Origin: Lepeophtheirus salmonis
Taxonomy: Eukaryota > Arthropoda > Copepoda > Siphonostomatoida > Caligidae
Direction: 5' to 3'
Assembly (NCBI RefSeq): GCF_016086655.4
Contig: NC_052132.2
Coordinates: forward strand, 11,410,805 to 11,474,804
Length of the DNA stretch: 64,000 bases
The stretch's first letter is position 1. Every line of letters starts with the position of its first letter. Positions 42,300 through 53,283 of the stretch are shown here, in pieces. The notes under the pieces were generated by a model. It saw only the letters and a program-made list of their open reading frames with translations. It had not been told where the DNA came from and did not search any database. A program made the translations under genes and the position numbers.

Positions 42300-45200
42300 A
42301 TGCAAGACTCATCTCCCAGGTTTTTGAAGGTGTGAATTTTGGCCTCAATCCAGTCCAGATTTTGTATCATGTTTCTTTCCTTGAACGGTGTCTGTGTGAT
42401 CCCAGATTTTGGTAGTTGGATCCTGGATCCCTACCTTAGAGCCAGTATGAATGGATTTAAGCCGATTTGCTGTCCTGCTAAAGGGGTTTCTTGCGTACAC
42501 ATGCTGTTTGGCGATGCGTCTGTCATGTTCGTTGAGGCGTTTCTGCCAATCCTCGGCAATTGATAGGTTGTGAGCAGGGAGTCTTGATCGAATTGGTCTT
42601 CCAAAGACAATTTGGGATGGGGACAGTGAGCCATGTCGAAGCGGTGTGTTTTTATATTCGAGTAGCCATTCCAGAAAGGCTTTAGATTCTGTGTTCCCAG
42701 TTTTGAGGATCAGAGCCTTAATTTAGTTAACGGCGGATTCCTCTAGTTCGTTAAATTGAGGTAAGTGTGGTGATTAAAGTCTATGTGTGATGCCCCAGCG
42801 AGCAAAGAAGTTTTGTGTTTCTGCTGCAGTGATTGAAAGTCCTCCACCTGAGAAATTCTTAATGGTCTACCGAAGGTGGCAATGTGGTGGAGGAGGCTAC
42901 TAATAAGGGACTTAGATGTTAGTGGTCACGGAAATTTGTGAACGAGAAGAAAGTTGGAGTATTGGTCGACTATTGCCAAGTAGTGCTTGCCTCTGACTTA
43001 AAAAAAATCGGTTGCAATCTCCTAGAAAACATCTCTAGGGGTAGGGTCAAATTTCAGAGTTTTCTTGGGTAGGCTTGATCGACGACTTTGGCATTCTTCA
43101 CAAGCTTCGATGGGGTTGCATATATCTGCAAAAATTCCAGGCCAAAAAATAGTTAGGCGCGTCCGTTTCAGTGTCTTCTCGGTCCCCTGGTGACTGAAGT
43201 GTAGTCGTTGGAGGATTTGGTCCTGTTTCAATTGTATGATGATGATTCTATCGCCCAAGAGGATGAGATCATCGTCAATGGTGAGATGGGGAAGAATCTT
43301 TGCGTATGGCTCTGGGGCAGGATTGATGTTATGTTTATCAATATTTTCTAAAATGTTGTGTTTTAAAAGACAGAAGACGGGATCGTTCCAAGATCATTGA
43401 GCAATTTCTTCCAAGATCGGATCACGTGCAATGCCCTCGAGAGTGATGAGATCCCACACAATTTAAGATGCATCTGAATTGTTAAGAGTGTCTAGGAGAT
43501 TTGCTTTTATTGTGTGGATTGATCCATACATATCAAGGGTGAATAATCGTCCCCTTTGGTGGGTTCGTCCACAGGTGAGCAGTACATACGATTGTCCTTG
43601 CCTCTTTTCCGAACTGTTTAGAAGTCGTAAGGGTAAAATCACTCTTGAACCTCTGAATACTTATTTTGTCTATAGCGTCAAGTGATTTTTGTTTCTCTTG
43701 ATGTTCGTGACGAGAGGCTGGTGGTCTGTGATGAGCGTAAATTCCGGAGCAGCGACTAACTGTAGATCTCCCATGGCATAACGTGCCTCTGTCTCTGTGA
43801 CAAAGCGGCTACCACACTCAGTCCGTTTCCAGACATCTTGTTCGTTTTTTTGGAGTAATAAATACCCGAGGCCATTGGGCATGCTTTCGTCCATTGGATC
43901 ATTTTGTCCTGTTTAGGATCAAACGTACTTAGTATGGGTGGTGAAACTAAGCAATTTTTGACCTCTTGGAAGGCACAGAGATAATCCTTTGTCCAGATGT
44001 ATGGGTTCTTGGAGCTGAGGTGTGGGCAGAGGGGCATAAATTTTGCTGAGACAGTGTCTAAAAATCCTGCTAATAGCTCGAGCAATCCTAAGAAGGAGCA
44101 GACTTTTAAAATGTTCTTAGGTGTTCGAAATTGAGTGATTGCTTATACTTTTTCTGGTCAGCTTGGATGCCTAGGCTGGTCACTCTGAAGCCATCAAATT
44201 TGACTTCCGTTTGACCATTGTGGAACTTTTTGGGATTGAGAGTGATTCCACTATCTCTACAGCGATCGAGGAGTATCCTGACGTTCCTTTCATGAAGGTT
44301 CATAGAACTATGGTATAGAATGATATCATCAACAACCTTTACCCTGTTATCTATCCCTGCAAGAGCTTATTTTCCCGGGTGTTTTATTCGTCTCCTGGGC
44401 ACGAGATCCCCATGGTGTCACGGAGGTGTATATAGCGTCCCCAGGGGTTTACGAAGGTGGTGATATCTTAACTTGATGGATGGAGTGGGATCTGGTGATA
44501 TCCAGAGGTCACGTCATAAGTTGTAATAAATTAAATGTTAAATAATGTTAGAAACTGCATTTTGGAGGAGAGATCATAGGGAGCCACGGCCTGTGGAAAT
44601 GTTCATGTAACTTTCTTAGATCCACAGGGACCCTTAGTTTTTCCCTTTTGTAACGACTAACATAAGGTGGAACCATTCAGTGTGCTTAGAAATCTTCTGG
44701 ATGACACCTTGGGATTCTAGTTCATTGAGCATCTTCTTGACACGCTCACAAAGTTATGGGGTATAGATCTGGGACCTGTAACTTTCAAAGGATTGTCGTT
44801 GGGTTTCAGGTTGATGACCATGGGAGGTACATCCATGACCTTAGGATGTTTATCTCCGACAAAGACATCGAAATATTCCCTGAGGAGGGATTCTTTGGTG
44901 GTGAAAATACTTTCTACTGCTGCTTCAGATTTGTTTTGACTCGTGTGATTAGGTACTCCTGAGTGATGCAAAGTAGTTGACTCGAGTCACCGTTAATGCG
45001 AAAGACTTCGAGCACGGGGTGCATTTTGACGCCCTTGACAAGTTCTATTGGAAATAGAAATTCCGGGTGGATGATTTCTAGTTTAATGAACTTGTCCAGA
45101 CTGAGGAATGGGTCTTGGTATTCACTGGATACTCGAAAAGTCATTGGGGTCATGGTATGATGATGTTATTCGCAGCTGTGAGTTGCCCTTCAGGCTTTTT

Positions 45201-45540
45201 GCCATTGTTGATGTTGAATCCCAGACTTTCAGCGTCTGTGTACTGTTGAGATTAGCTGAAGCACAGCTGTCTGGGAACACGTTACTGAGGGATCCCAGTG
45301 AGATTCCATTCATGGAGAAGAAGTGGCCATGGATGGACCTGAGCTTACAAAACTTAGTTGATCTCAACTCTGGGGACTGTTTGTCTAAGTTTGCCCCATA
45401 CAAATAGATACTTTCGAACTACTCTACATGGAAGTATAATGTCCCTTCTTGTTGCAGCTGTTGCAACTCTGACAATTTGTAGAGCATGCTTGTTTACTGG
45501 GTGAGTTAGATATACTTCCAATAACTTTGAGAATATCAAT
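42300..45540 (-). pseudogene. Ty3/Gypsy retrotransposon gag-end and pol relic
   Basis: Minus-strand pol with domains in canonical order. A CCHC-like zinc knuckle (CNSCNKKGHYTSM, final Cys lost to a stop) lies near 45480-45430. A protease-like region follows (VFPDSCASANLNSTQTLKVW, about 45270-45215), then PPMVINLKPNDNPLKV (about 44835). RT pieces are KKMLNELESQGVIQKIS near 44735 and the active site KVVDDIILYHSS near 44340-44310. LDRCRDSGITLNPKKFHNG and KFDGFRV follow to about 44170. RNase H is near 43894-43690 (MDESMPNGLGYLLLQ, ETEARYAMGDLQLVA, LITDHQPL). The integrase HHCC finger (LHFSHQGTEKT ... CEECQ) lies near 43205-43095. The integrase core start (ATDFF.VRGKHYLAIVDQYS) is near 43010-42955, and its C-terminal strand (LRVGIQDPTTKIWDHTDTV) ends near 42370. 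More than ten frameshifts or stops. No LTRs found; gag is almost entirely absent. Confidence 0.85.
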
Positions 45541-46386
45541 TCGTCTTCTAATTAAATTAAAAACTCCAATTGTAAAACCCATGAAACATTAGAAATATTT
45601 GGTCATGTTTTTTTAGCAAAATACATTCCATTTTTGGTGTACCTAATTGTTTTTTTAGTCACTTTTCCAGGTCACTGACTAAACTAGAATTTAATTAATT
45701 CAATTTTCCTCCTTTAAACCAAATAATACGAACAAATTTATTATGATAAATTTTACCAAAGTATTTCATTTTAAAGTTTTTTTAGGATTTTTATACTAAT
45801 TCAAAAACTAGTAAATGCTTAGTTCATTTTTGTGTCTTTTGATTATTTGATCAACTATATAATATGTTAAATACAACAGTTGATACTTTAACCATAAGAA
45901 AAAAAAATATTTAATATTTATCATGGTTACTTTTATTAATTTAAATTTCGAATGTTAAATGCAGAAATGTTTTTGCAATGTATATACAAAAGTAATAAAT
46001 AACTTTTATAAACCAAATAAAAACTCCATTTATATATTTTTTTAATATGTGGTATTAACATGAAAAGTAGCTTAAACAAAAAACAAAAAAGGAAAAAATC
46101 TCAACTTTAAAAAAAAATCATATAAGCACACCGCCCAGACGATCAATATATCTGCTATAGTTACTTTGGAGTGGCTCTTTTCTTGGGTTGTCTTTATTAA
46201 ATTTTGTTTAAACTTATTTGAGTTTTGTAACTTACACTTGGTTTTGTACCGACACAATTCCCTTTTCGCCAATGAATTTTTTGCATTTGCACTCCCAAAA
46301 AAGGCCCATTTGCTTCCTCACACTGGAATCCTTTTTCCTTTGTAAACGAAAATCTGAGTGCCTTGCGTTTTGGTCAAGTACTATTG
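45541..46386. other. AT-rich DNA between Gypsy and THAP exon
   Basis: The minus-strand frame near 46272-46072 (AKRELCRYKTKCKLQ...) has many Lys/Phe residues and could be downstream sequence of the THAP gene, but I cannot support it as an exon. Confidence 0.3.
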
Positions 46387-46758
46387 TTAGGAATCAATTA
46401 CCCCGCTACAAATTTCCTGGAGCCCTTTATTATAATTTCCTGTTTCCAAGTCCATACTGGTTTCGTGGACCTTACTTGCATCCAATAGTTGTTTCACAAA
46501 CTCTTTCCTTTCGCGAGTTTCCTTATCTTTAGAGGATTTGGGTTCGTCTGAACTGGGAGAGGCAAAGGGAATATACAGTGAGGGAACTGCATCACTTTTT
46601 AATTTCTTCCTGGCTTTTAAGTCAGGAAGCTCAGCTTGGAGATTCCACTCAAAATCATTGGATGTAAAATGCCTATCACAAATCTTGATATTCTTAATAT
46701 TAGTTGGGTCTTTTTTCATACCAACTGAGATCCAAAGACGCTGGAGCATCAAATTTTT
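46387..46758 (-). CDS. THAP-domain protein, C-terminal half of the zinc finger (probable exon)
   Basis: THAP domains are DNA-binding zinc fingers (C-x2-4-C ... C-x2-H) with a conserved AVPTIF tail. Here the frame reads MLQRLWISVGMKKDP, IKICDRHFTSNDFEW (the C-x2-H pair) and LKARKKLKSDAVPSLYIPF, so the second half of the finger and its tail are intact. The first Cys pair is not in this frame. An acceptor-like TTTCCTTAG directly precedes the codons (46767-46759 on minus), fitting an upstream exon. A short MTSFRVSKRFLRK frame just before it in another phase is the competing explanation (a frameshifted relic). After the THAP there is a charged linker (SSDEPKSSKDKETRERKEFV). It ends at a stop at 46387, or at a GTAATT donor-like site at 46401 (last exon base 46402). 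It could be a host transcription factor or a P-element-type transposase. Confidence 0.55.
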   Translation of the reverse strand, partial: KNLMLQRLWISVGMKKDPTNIKNIKICDRHFTSNDFEWNLQAELPDLKARKKLKSDAVPSLYIPFASPSSDEPKSSKDKETRERKEFVKQLLDASKVHETSMDLETGNYNKGLQEICSGVIDS

Positions 46759-46789
46759 CTAAGGAAACGCTTTGAAACTCTAAATGATG

Positions 46790-47690
46790 TCATTTTTTTA
46801 AACAGATCCAAATTAATACACTTCACTTGAATGGAATTATCTGAATTGCCGCAATAGTGACGTCACTTCGTCAGCTAACGTCAACCAGACTGCCTTAGAA
46901 GATCCTTGTTGCATCACCTTTATATATAGTTATCTTCACACATCTATAGACGTATCTGAGCTTTGACATTAGGGACGTCACAGCCTATTTTAAGCCCGAC
47001 AATACATATACCGCGTGATAAAGAAACATTTTTTAATCACCCGATATATGTGTGTGAGTGGTTGTATTCAAATTACAAAACTTTTCTTTGTATTCAATCC
47101 CCCTCTTCTCTTTCTCCACTTCTTATTTTTCTTTCCTTTTTTCCTCGTTTTTTTCTTATTTACTTCTTTTTTTTCTTTCTTCCCTTTTCCTTCCCCTCTT
47201 TTTTCCCTATTTAAAATGGGACAGACGCTAGGTACATTGCGTGAGGTCGCTATCGGTACGTCTATACATAGAGCACAGTATTTCATTGGCATATTTAAAT
47301 CAATTATCGGCTTTGGATTCAAATTTATTGGATGTACTACGATACACAATAATTTTATATAGCTTATAGTCTTTATTTGGTTTAAGGGACTTATATGGAC
47401 CCTAAATTAGTATGCAAAAGTGTATCTCTGTGTTTCATAGTTTCGGTAACAAGTATTTACAAATTTAATATTTTAAATCTATATTTGCTAACAATTGCTC
47501 ACAATCCACTACATTTATTATAGTGATTCACATCAACCGATCTATGCCATATACAGATTGGTTTGATCTATGTAAGGATTCTTTGATAGTTTTCCCATCT
47601 GCAGATGGGCAAACAATGAAATAACCCTTCTAATACCAAGATACTCATCTCTCTGCTAAGTACTTAAAGAATGTGATACGGGAAGAAGCT
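46790..47690. other. Non-coding DNA with polypyrimidine tract
   Basis: Contains a TGACGTCA palindrome at 46859-46866 and the pyrimidine tract noted separately. No gene recognised. Confidence 0.4.
47095..47210 (+). repeat. Polypyrimidine tract (about 115 bp)
   Basis: Almost unbroken C/T on the plus strand with very few purines. Frames across it give Phe/Leu/Ser (plus) or Lys/Glu/Arg (minus) low-complexity peptides that should not be called genes. Confidence 0.85.
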
Positions 47691-47691
47691 A

Positions 47692-48290
47692 CAGGGAGCG
47701 CAATCTATTTTTGCTGCAATTTTGGTGCACTCTCCTGGACAAAAGTAGGCACTCAGGCAGCTGATTATTTTTTTGTATGATATCTTGTTTAACCTTGCAC
47801 CATTTAAAAAAAATTGAATATATTGACTAATTAGATGTCCCAAAAAGGGACGGAGTCCTCCTGGGAATCTGCACCGAGAACGACAATATTCTAATTGTCA
47901 GGGACCACAGTGAAGACCTGGATCGACAAGGTCAACAATGGGATGTCTTACATGTGGCAGCAGATTTCAGCTCCCTACCACACCTTGAAAAAAAATTCAA
48001 ATTTTGACGACTTTATCACACCGGACTTTTGGCCTCCAAACTTGCTGAGTCTGAGTCCAATAGATTTTTTGTGTATGGCGTAATAGAATGACAAACCAAC
48101 CAAACCCCTGTAACACCAAAGGCGAACTTTCAGTTGGATCAAAAAAAAATCCAGACTTTGTCAAGTGACAAAGTGGTGAAGGCCTTCTCGCGATTTCGGC
48201 TTCTTATACAGACTTTAATTGAGGCTGAACGTCATTTCATTAAATTAAATGTATCAGAATTAATCAAGCTTGGTTTTATTTTTTGATCAG
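47692..48290 (+). pseudogene. maT-related transposase relic, N-terminal part missing
   Basis: Opens with TACAGGGAGCGCAATCT (47691), sharing CAGGGAGCG with the TIR of the two maT elements and preceded by TA-like context. It then skips to the catalytic half: VKTWIDKVNNGMSYMWQQIS (second Asp replaced by Ile in WQQISAPYH, about 47955-47975), FITPDFWPPN, SLSPIDFLCMA (third Asp kept), then in another frame SDKVVKAFSRFRLLIQTLIE and RHFIKLN (about 48165-48240). The first Asp block and both HTHs are deleted. It is an old relative of the maT family rather than a copy of it. Confidence 0.68.
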
Positions 48291-48309
48291 ATAACAGTTT
48301 GCGAAGAAT

Positions 48310-48700
48310 ATCAGGTTTTAAAAATTTCTCTTGGTCCTGCTCTTGCTCCTTTGATATGTGTTCTCCCCAATCCATATAAAGTAGGGTGTTTCTCATTTAG
48401 ATTTTTTAAATGGCTGAGTTGCCTGGTTGAAATCCGTTTCTTTTCATTAAAAAAAATACAGTTGGCAAAGTTTGATCAAAATTGAACAGTGTTTAGAGGT
48501 AGTTCATCGACCTCAAAGTTTTAATAATAGATTTTCTTTTTTTAAAGTGACTTCTTTTTCAATTATCGTGAAAATAGTTCAACATACAGCTTTTTATTTA
48601 TTACAATATTTTCAAAACAATTAAATTTACCCCAAGAAATATTAATGTATTTGTGGGAAAAATATTAATAATGTGAATTACAATGCAAAATAGTTAAAGA
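48310..48700 (+). repeat. Inverted repeat H, left arm
   Basis: Matches the reverse complement of 50580-50850 in blocks: CTTTGATATGTGTTCTCCCCAATCC against CTTTTGATATGTGTTCTTTCAATCC, AGGGTGTTTCTCATTTAGATTT, GTTGCCT.GTTGAA.TCCGTTTCTTTT, and later AAATATTAATAATGTGAATTACAATGCA. Block order differs between arms (a GTTTAGAGGTAG word sits between the blocks here but beyond them in the right arm). Confidence 0.68.
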
Positions 48701-48999
48701 AAAAACTAATAAATATATGAAATGTTTGTGTCTGTCCTTAATTTGGAATGGTATAATTAGTACCAGTTATCGATCCTTCATAAATGTCCCATAATTCAAA
48801 TCTCCCTAAATGAAGCATCTGTAATGTTTTTGATTACAATTTTAATCTATTTGGTATAGCGCAATCCTCAGTCTACAATTATTATTCATAATAATGAAGA
48901 ATATTAAGTAACGAAAAATACTACGTAATACTTTTTTGTCGGATGCTAATTTGAACAAAGATAGAAAAGAGATATATTATTGGAACATTTTTAATACTA

Positions 49000-49525
49000 G
49001 AAAAGGTAAATTAGATCATAGTTTATTCAAAAAAAGTAGTGTAAATTTTAAAGTTCAAAGACCGACACTTTAAAATATCAACACAATATGAAATTATGTT
49101 ATATCTTAATGGTGTATTTCTTACACAATTTACTGGAAATAAATTGCCTTTATCACAAATGGCTCTGTGATTTTTACTTATATAATTATTTTGAATTCAA
49201 AAGAGTATTCAGGAATCATCAAATATTACAATTAAAGAATTATCAATTTATAGGGGAAAAGCATTTATGGGAGATATCTCTTCTCTTCACTTAAAAATAT
49301 TCCAAAAAGGTGGCAAACGACACTAATTCTGAGCCTGGTATTGTAAATTGGGAGATAGCAAATCATACTATAGATAAACGAGAAAAAATTATCAATTTCA
49401 CCTACAAACACCTTCAACGAATTATTCCAAGAGATGATTATAAATATTTTTTGGAATTTGGAAACTGTGGAATTAAATTTATGTCACCCTTTCCAATGTA
49501 CGACAGTCGTCTAAGTGTTTGACTG
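49000..49525 (+). pseudogene. Possible LINE ORF2 C-terminal relic
   Basis: NFTYKHLQRIIPRDDYKYFL (from about 49397) followed by GNCGIKFMSPFPMYD resembles the LINE end block (F.YKLLHRIIPT...Y..K.GI..SPLCP.C...) that precedes the terminal zinc knuckle; the cysteines are lost. Upstream pieces in another frame are weaker. It lies between the arms of inverted repeat H. Confidence 0.38.
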
Positions 49526-49529
49526 AAGT

Positions 49530-50575
49530 GTGGTATAGGTAAAAAATTTAATTAGTAGTTTACGTTAAAATCGAAAGAGGATCGAGGATATTTGTACTTT
49601 TATCCAGCGAATATATTTAAATGCATAAATCTTTACACTTACAGCCTCACATTCTTCATTTAATTATTTGAATATGATTAAATCAATACATAATTATTCC
49701 AAAATCCAAAAAAAAAAAAGTTTCAAAAACGGCATCTCAAAAACTTTATAAGCATTAATGTTATTTATCTGAAGAGCTTGTTGGTTTGATTCTATTTGAT
49801 AGTCGAGTCAGTTTGGCATCCAAATAGAAAATATTATTTCAAATAAACAATAAGGAAAAGCAATATCAAAATTCAAAGGAAAATCCCCAAAAACAAATAT
49901 AAGACTTTTCTACAAACAAGAGAAACAATATTATTTGGATGCTGAACCTCCCAAAAGTGTTTTTAAAGAACAATCCAAAATTATTACCATGTAACTATCA
50001 TTATAAGAAATCCCTTGAAATAATTGATGCTTTTAAAGTTATCAATGAAGCAAAACAAATTGTGTCCCTCTTAAAATAATATAGTGGATCCTTAACAACT
50101 GACGAATTGTAGCATCAATTGTTATAACAAGACATTAAAGAGTATCAAACGCGTCAAATATATATCTAAGCTACCTCAGTATTTCAGAAATATTACTCAA
50201 AAAAAAACATTTATTAATACCCATTTATAAAATTTACATTGTATAATAAAGCTTCACAAATATGTCGAAATAATCATTTTTATTATATAAATTATTTTAT
50301 ATTTAAAAAGTTATAAATTAATAGAATATGTATATGATAATTTAGTATAAATTATCATTTTTTAATTCCGTGGAGCTACCTCTAAACAAAGCTCAATTTG
50401 ACATACAATTTACCAAATGTATTTTTTAATCAAAAAGAACTAATTCTCATTTTTAACTATTGAACAAAATGAAAATATCGTATGAAAACTCTTAATGTTT
50501 TATAGTGAAAAAAAAGGTAAATTATAAGATCATTGCGGCAACACGTTATATATATATTGGGTTTATTTTCAAATA
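49530..50575. other. AT-rich DNA
   Basis: No gene recognised. GTGGAGCTACCTCTAAACAA (50371-50390) is the reverse complement of the GTTTAGAGGTAG word of repeat H. Confidence 0.35.
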
Positions 50576-50579
50576 TTGT

Positions 50580-50850
50580 GCATTGTAATTCACATTATTA
50601 ATATTTCTTCTCAGAACAACATTAATATTTCTTAGAGTATATCAAAACATCTTGTAAAAATAATCCAACATAAAAAGTCAAACTATATCAAAAGAAACGG
50701 GATTCAACAAGGCAACCGAGACATTTTAACTAAATCTAAATGAGAAACACCCTATTGTATGTGGATTGAAAGAACACATATCAAAAGAACAGAAGAAAAT
50801 GATAGGCAGAGCTTTAAAAAATATGAAATTATAGCTCTTTTTGTAATATC
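50580..50850 (-). repeat. Inverted repeat H, right arm
   Basis: Partner of 48310-48700; see there. Confidence 0.68.
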
Positions 50851-51415
50851 TATCTGATAAGAATTGTTTTAATTCACCAAAGGTATTATTATTAATTTTT
50901 TATTCTTAAAGAGAGAACAATAAGTGAAAAATAATCACAAGGATGATCACAGCCCATGATGAGAATGTTTTTTTTATTGAATTTTAAGGAGGAAGCTGAC
51001 AAAATGTTGATAAGTTCGTATAAATATAGGAGCAACCTATATGGTGGAACAAGATAATCATAGGTTCAATTTCTAATGATGGAAATATACTTATTTCGCA
51101 ATTTCAAATATCTTCAGGATGCATATCCTTCAATCCTCCTTGAAAGAACTATGGAAAATAGTTGAACAGAGTTATTCATGCTTTTGCAGACTACGTATTT
51201 GACAAAATCATAATGCTTAACATAGCAGGAATAAGTGATAAATTAGTTACTCCTATAATTTATTTGGGGCATCGTCACATATGTCTCACTCTAACAAAAA
51301 CACGTGCCATAGAATAAACTCTTTCGAACATTAGAAGTAAGATAACGGATAAGCTGAGAGAAGGTCACACTATTCTGAATGTAGAATTTAGAGCATTTTG
51401 TTTTTTTCACTTTGA
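50851..51415. other. AT-rich DNA
   Basis: No supported feature. Confidence 0.35.
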
Positions 51416-51419
51416 GATA

Positions 51420-51610
51420 ATCCGTCTTCACCTTCACAATTCCGGATTCTTCTAATCTGACGTGGAAGTACGCGGTGGATCGGATACTCTACTACCCATC
51501 ATGTTTTTATGAAATGAGATACAACAAAGGATTCCATGATGAATCAGCTGCACTGTTTATTATCTGGATTTTTCTCTCCAGTCTAAGAGGAGCACGGAAA
51601 AAGACAACAT
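51420..51610 (+). repeat. Dispersed repeat C, copy 2, within an open frame
   Basis: Plus-strand SVFTFTIPDSSNLTWKYAVD continues open for about 60 codons. The first part matches the minus strand at 3925-4005. The family is unrecognised. Confidence 0.45.
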
Positions 51611-51689
51611 AGATAAGATATCGTCACTCCATCCTGCAGGGATGAGCGTGGCAGAGACAAGAACAGGAAGAATGGAAGTTTCCTTGCGA

Positions 51690-51990
51690 GAAGCAATGGC
51701 AAGGACATAAGAATGATTCTTACAACCACCAAGAAGTTATGTCGTTGGGCTTTTTGCATCTGAACGCACCGTGGCTCCTCTTATCTGGTTCCCAACTGTG
51801 TACCACCTTACTACAGCAAACTACATTGACATCCTGAGGAAAAAGTCAATTCCATGGGTGACAACAACATTTTCAGATGTTATTTGTGTTACTACAGGAG
51901 GACAGGGCATTTGCACAGAAGGCTAACACCACCATCGAGGCTGAGGGAGGCTTATTATATATTGATGTATTTCATACTTTTAATATATAT
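51690..51990 (+). pseudogene. Mariner-type transposase relic, fragmentary
   Basis: VGLFASERTVAPLIWFPTVY, then YIDILRKKSIPWVTTTFSDV (about 51745-51875), matches the segment between the first and second Asp of mariner-like transposases (VMVFG..ASDG...PP.. / Y...L....LPW......). The second-Asp block is damaged (YRRTGHLHRR in another frame, where QQDGAPAH is expected). The C-terminus appears directly after it (NTTIEAEGGLLYID, about 51923-51964), so the third-Asp region is deleted. Confidence 0.55.
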
Positions 51991-51999
51991 ATATATATC

Positions 52000-53280
52000 A
52001 CTATCACGTGTACTAATAAAATATTCATTTGGGATAATCGTCTGAAGTAATAATGAATTGTAAAGCTACATAAAGACACGATGGAGCAAGCTTCTGGAGC
52101 CTTACTCTAAAATATTATTACATGGCGTAGTCGGTAATTTAAGAAGAGCATTAAAGAGGATAAGGATAGATCCGTGGATTCCTAAGAACACAATATGATA
52201 TCAAGATATATCATGTTATCCAATATAAGAAGATATCGAGGGGTCCAGAAAAGATCAATTGAGTTACAATCTGAAAATTAAAAAATATATTAAAAGAATG
52301 AAATTTGTACCCAAATAAAATCAATCGGACTTTAAAAGTTACAGTTATTACATATAACAGGAAAAAAAGAACAAGTTTGTAGTCTTTTGGAAGAATCCTC
52401 AGAAGAGAATATGATGGAGGAAGATAACATAACAACAATGTGAAAAGAGCTCAGCGAAGTGGAATTTCGAGTAGATACTTATTTGGAGATACGTTGGAAT
52501 AATTAAATGAACCCGTAGTTAAGAGCTTAGAATATCCAAATATTCAGGCAAAATTACCCAATCAAATTGAGGAGAATATTAAACATACAAAATTCCTGAA
52601 ATGGATTGTACTTGGGATAATTACGTAAAATTGACTCATGTAAAGGAACAGACAAGAGAAGAACCGAGGTTGTTTTCTTTTAATGTCTTTAATTTATAGA
52701 CTATATATTGCGTTTTAATAATAATTGCATCAACTCTCTCATTGTTTGAAGTAAAGAGGAAATCTTCTTTACCCAGTTGTTACAATGGCCAACACAATTT
52801 TTCTTGCATGGGGTTTTTAAAATGAATCTAATTCCATTTTGGCTACTGATTCCAAATCTGTCATTAGTTTTTGCCTATTATATGAATTTTTGGAATAACG
52901 GAGTGATGAAAAAATACTACAACACATACCAAAAATCCTTAATTCACAAGAGAAAAGTAATACATCATTTTGTTTTTTTGTTATTTTATTTGCATATTGG
53001 CTGCTGATTTCAATGTGTCACTAGTTGTTAGTTATCACATGAGGCTTTTGAACTATAGGCTGATTAAATGATTTTATTTTATTTATCAATACAAGATACA
53101 ACAATCTAATTTTGTTTAAACATACAAAACTAAAAAAATACAAAACATAAAAGTACTAACACATATTTGACAAAATTCAATATTATTACAAACATAGAAT
53201 GTTATATCAAACTAGTAGATGCAGGAACTGTGTATTTTTGTTTGTAGACAAACATATTAGTTCATTTTTTGGGTAAACTT
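52000..53280. other. AT-rich DNA
   Basis: A TA microsatellite of about 22 bp lies at 51979-52000. On the minus strand an AATAAA-type signal near 53085-53070 could serve the pseudogene upstream of it. No other gene seen. Confidence 0.35.
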
Positions 53281-53283
53281 TCT

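Noticed and set aside
45108..45407. 99-codon plus-strand frame in the Gypsy relic
   Set aside because: Shadow of the minus-strand protease region.
46963..47362. Phe/Leu-rich membrane-like frames
   Set aside because: Translation of the polypyrimidine tract; low complexity.
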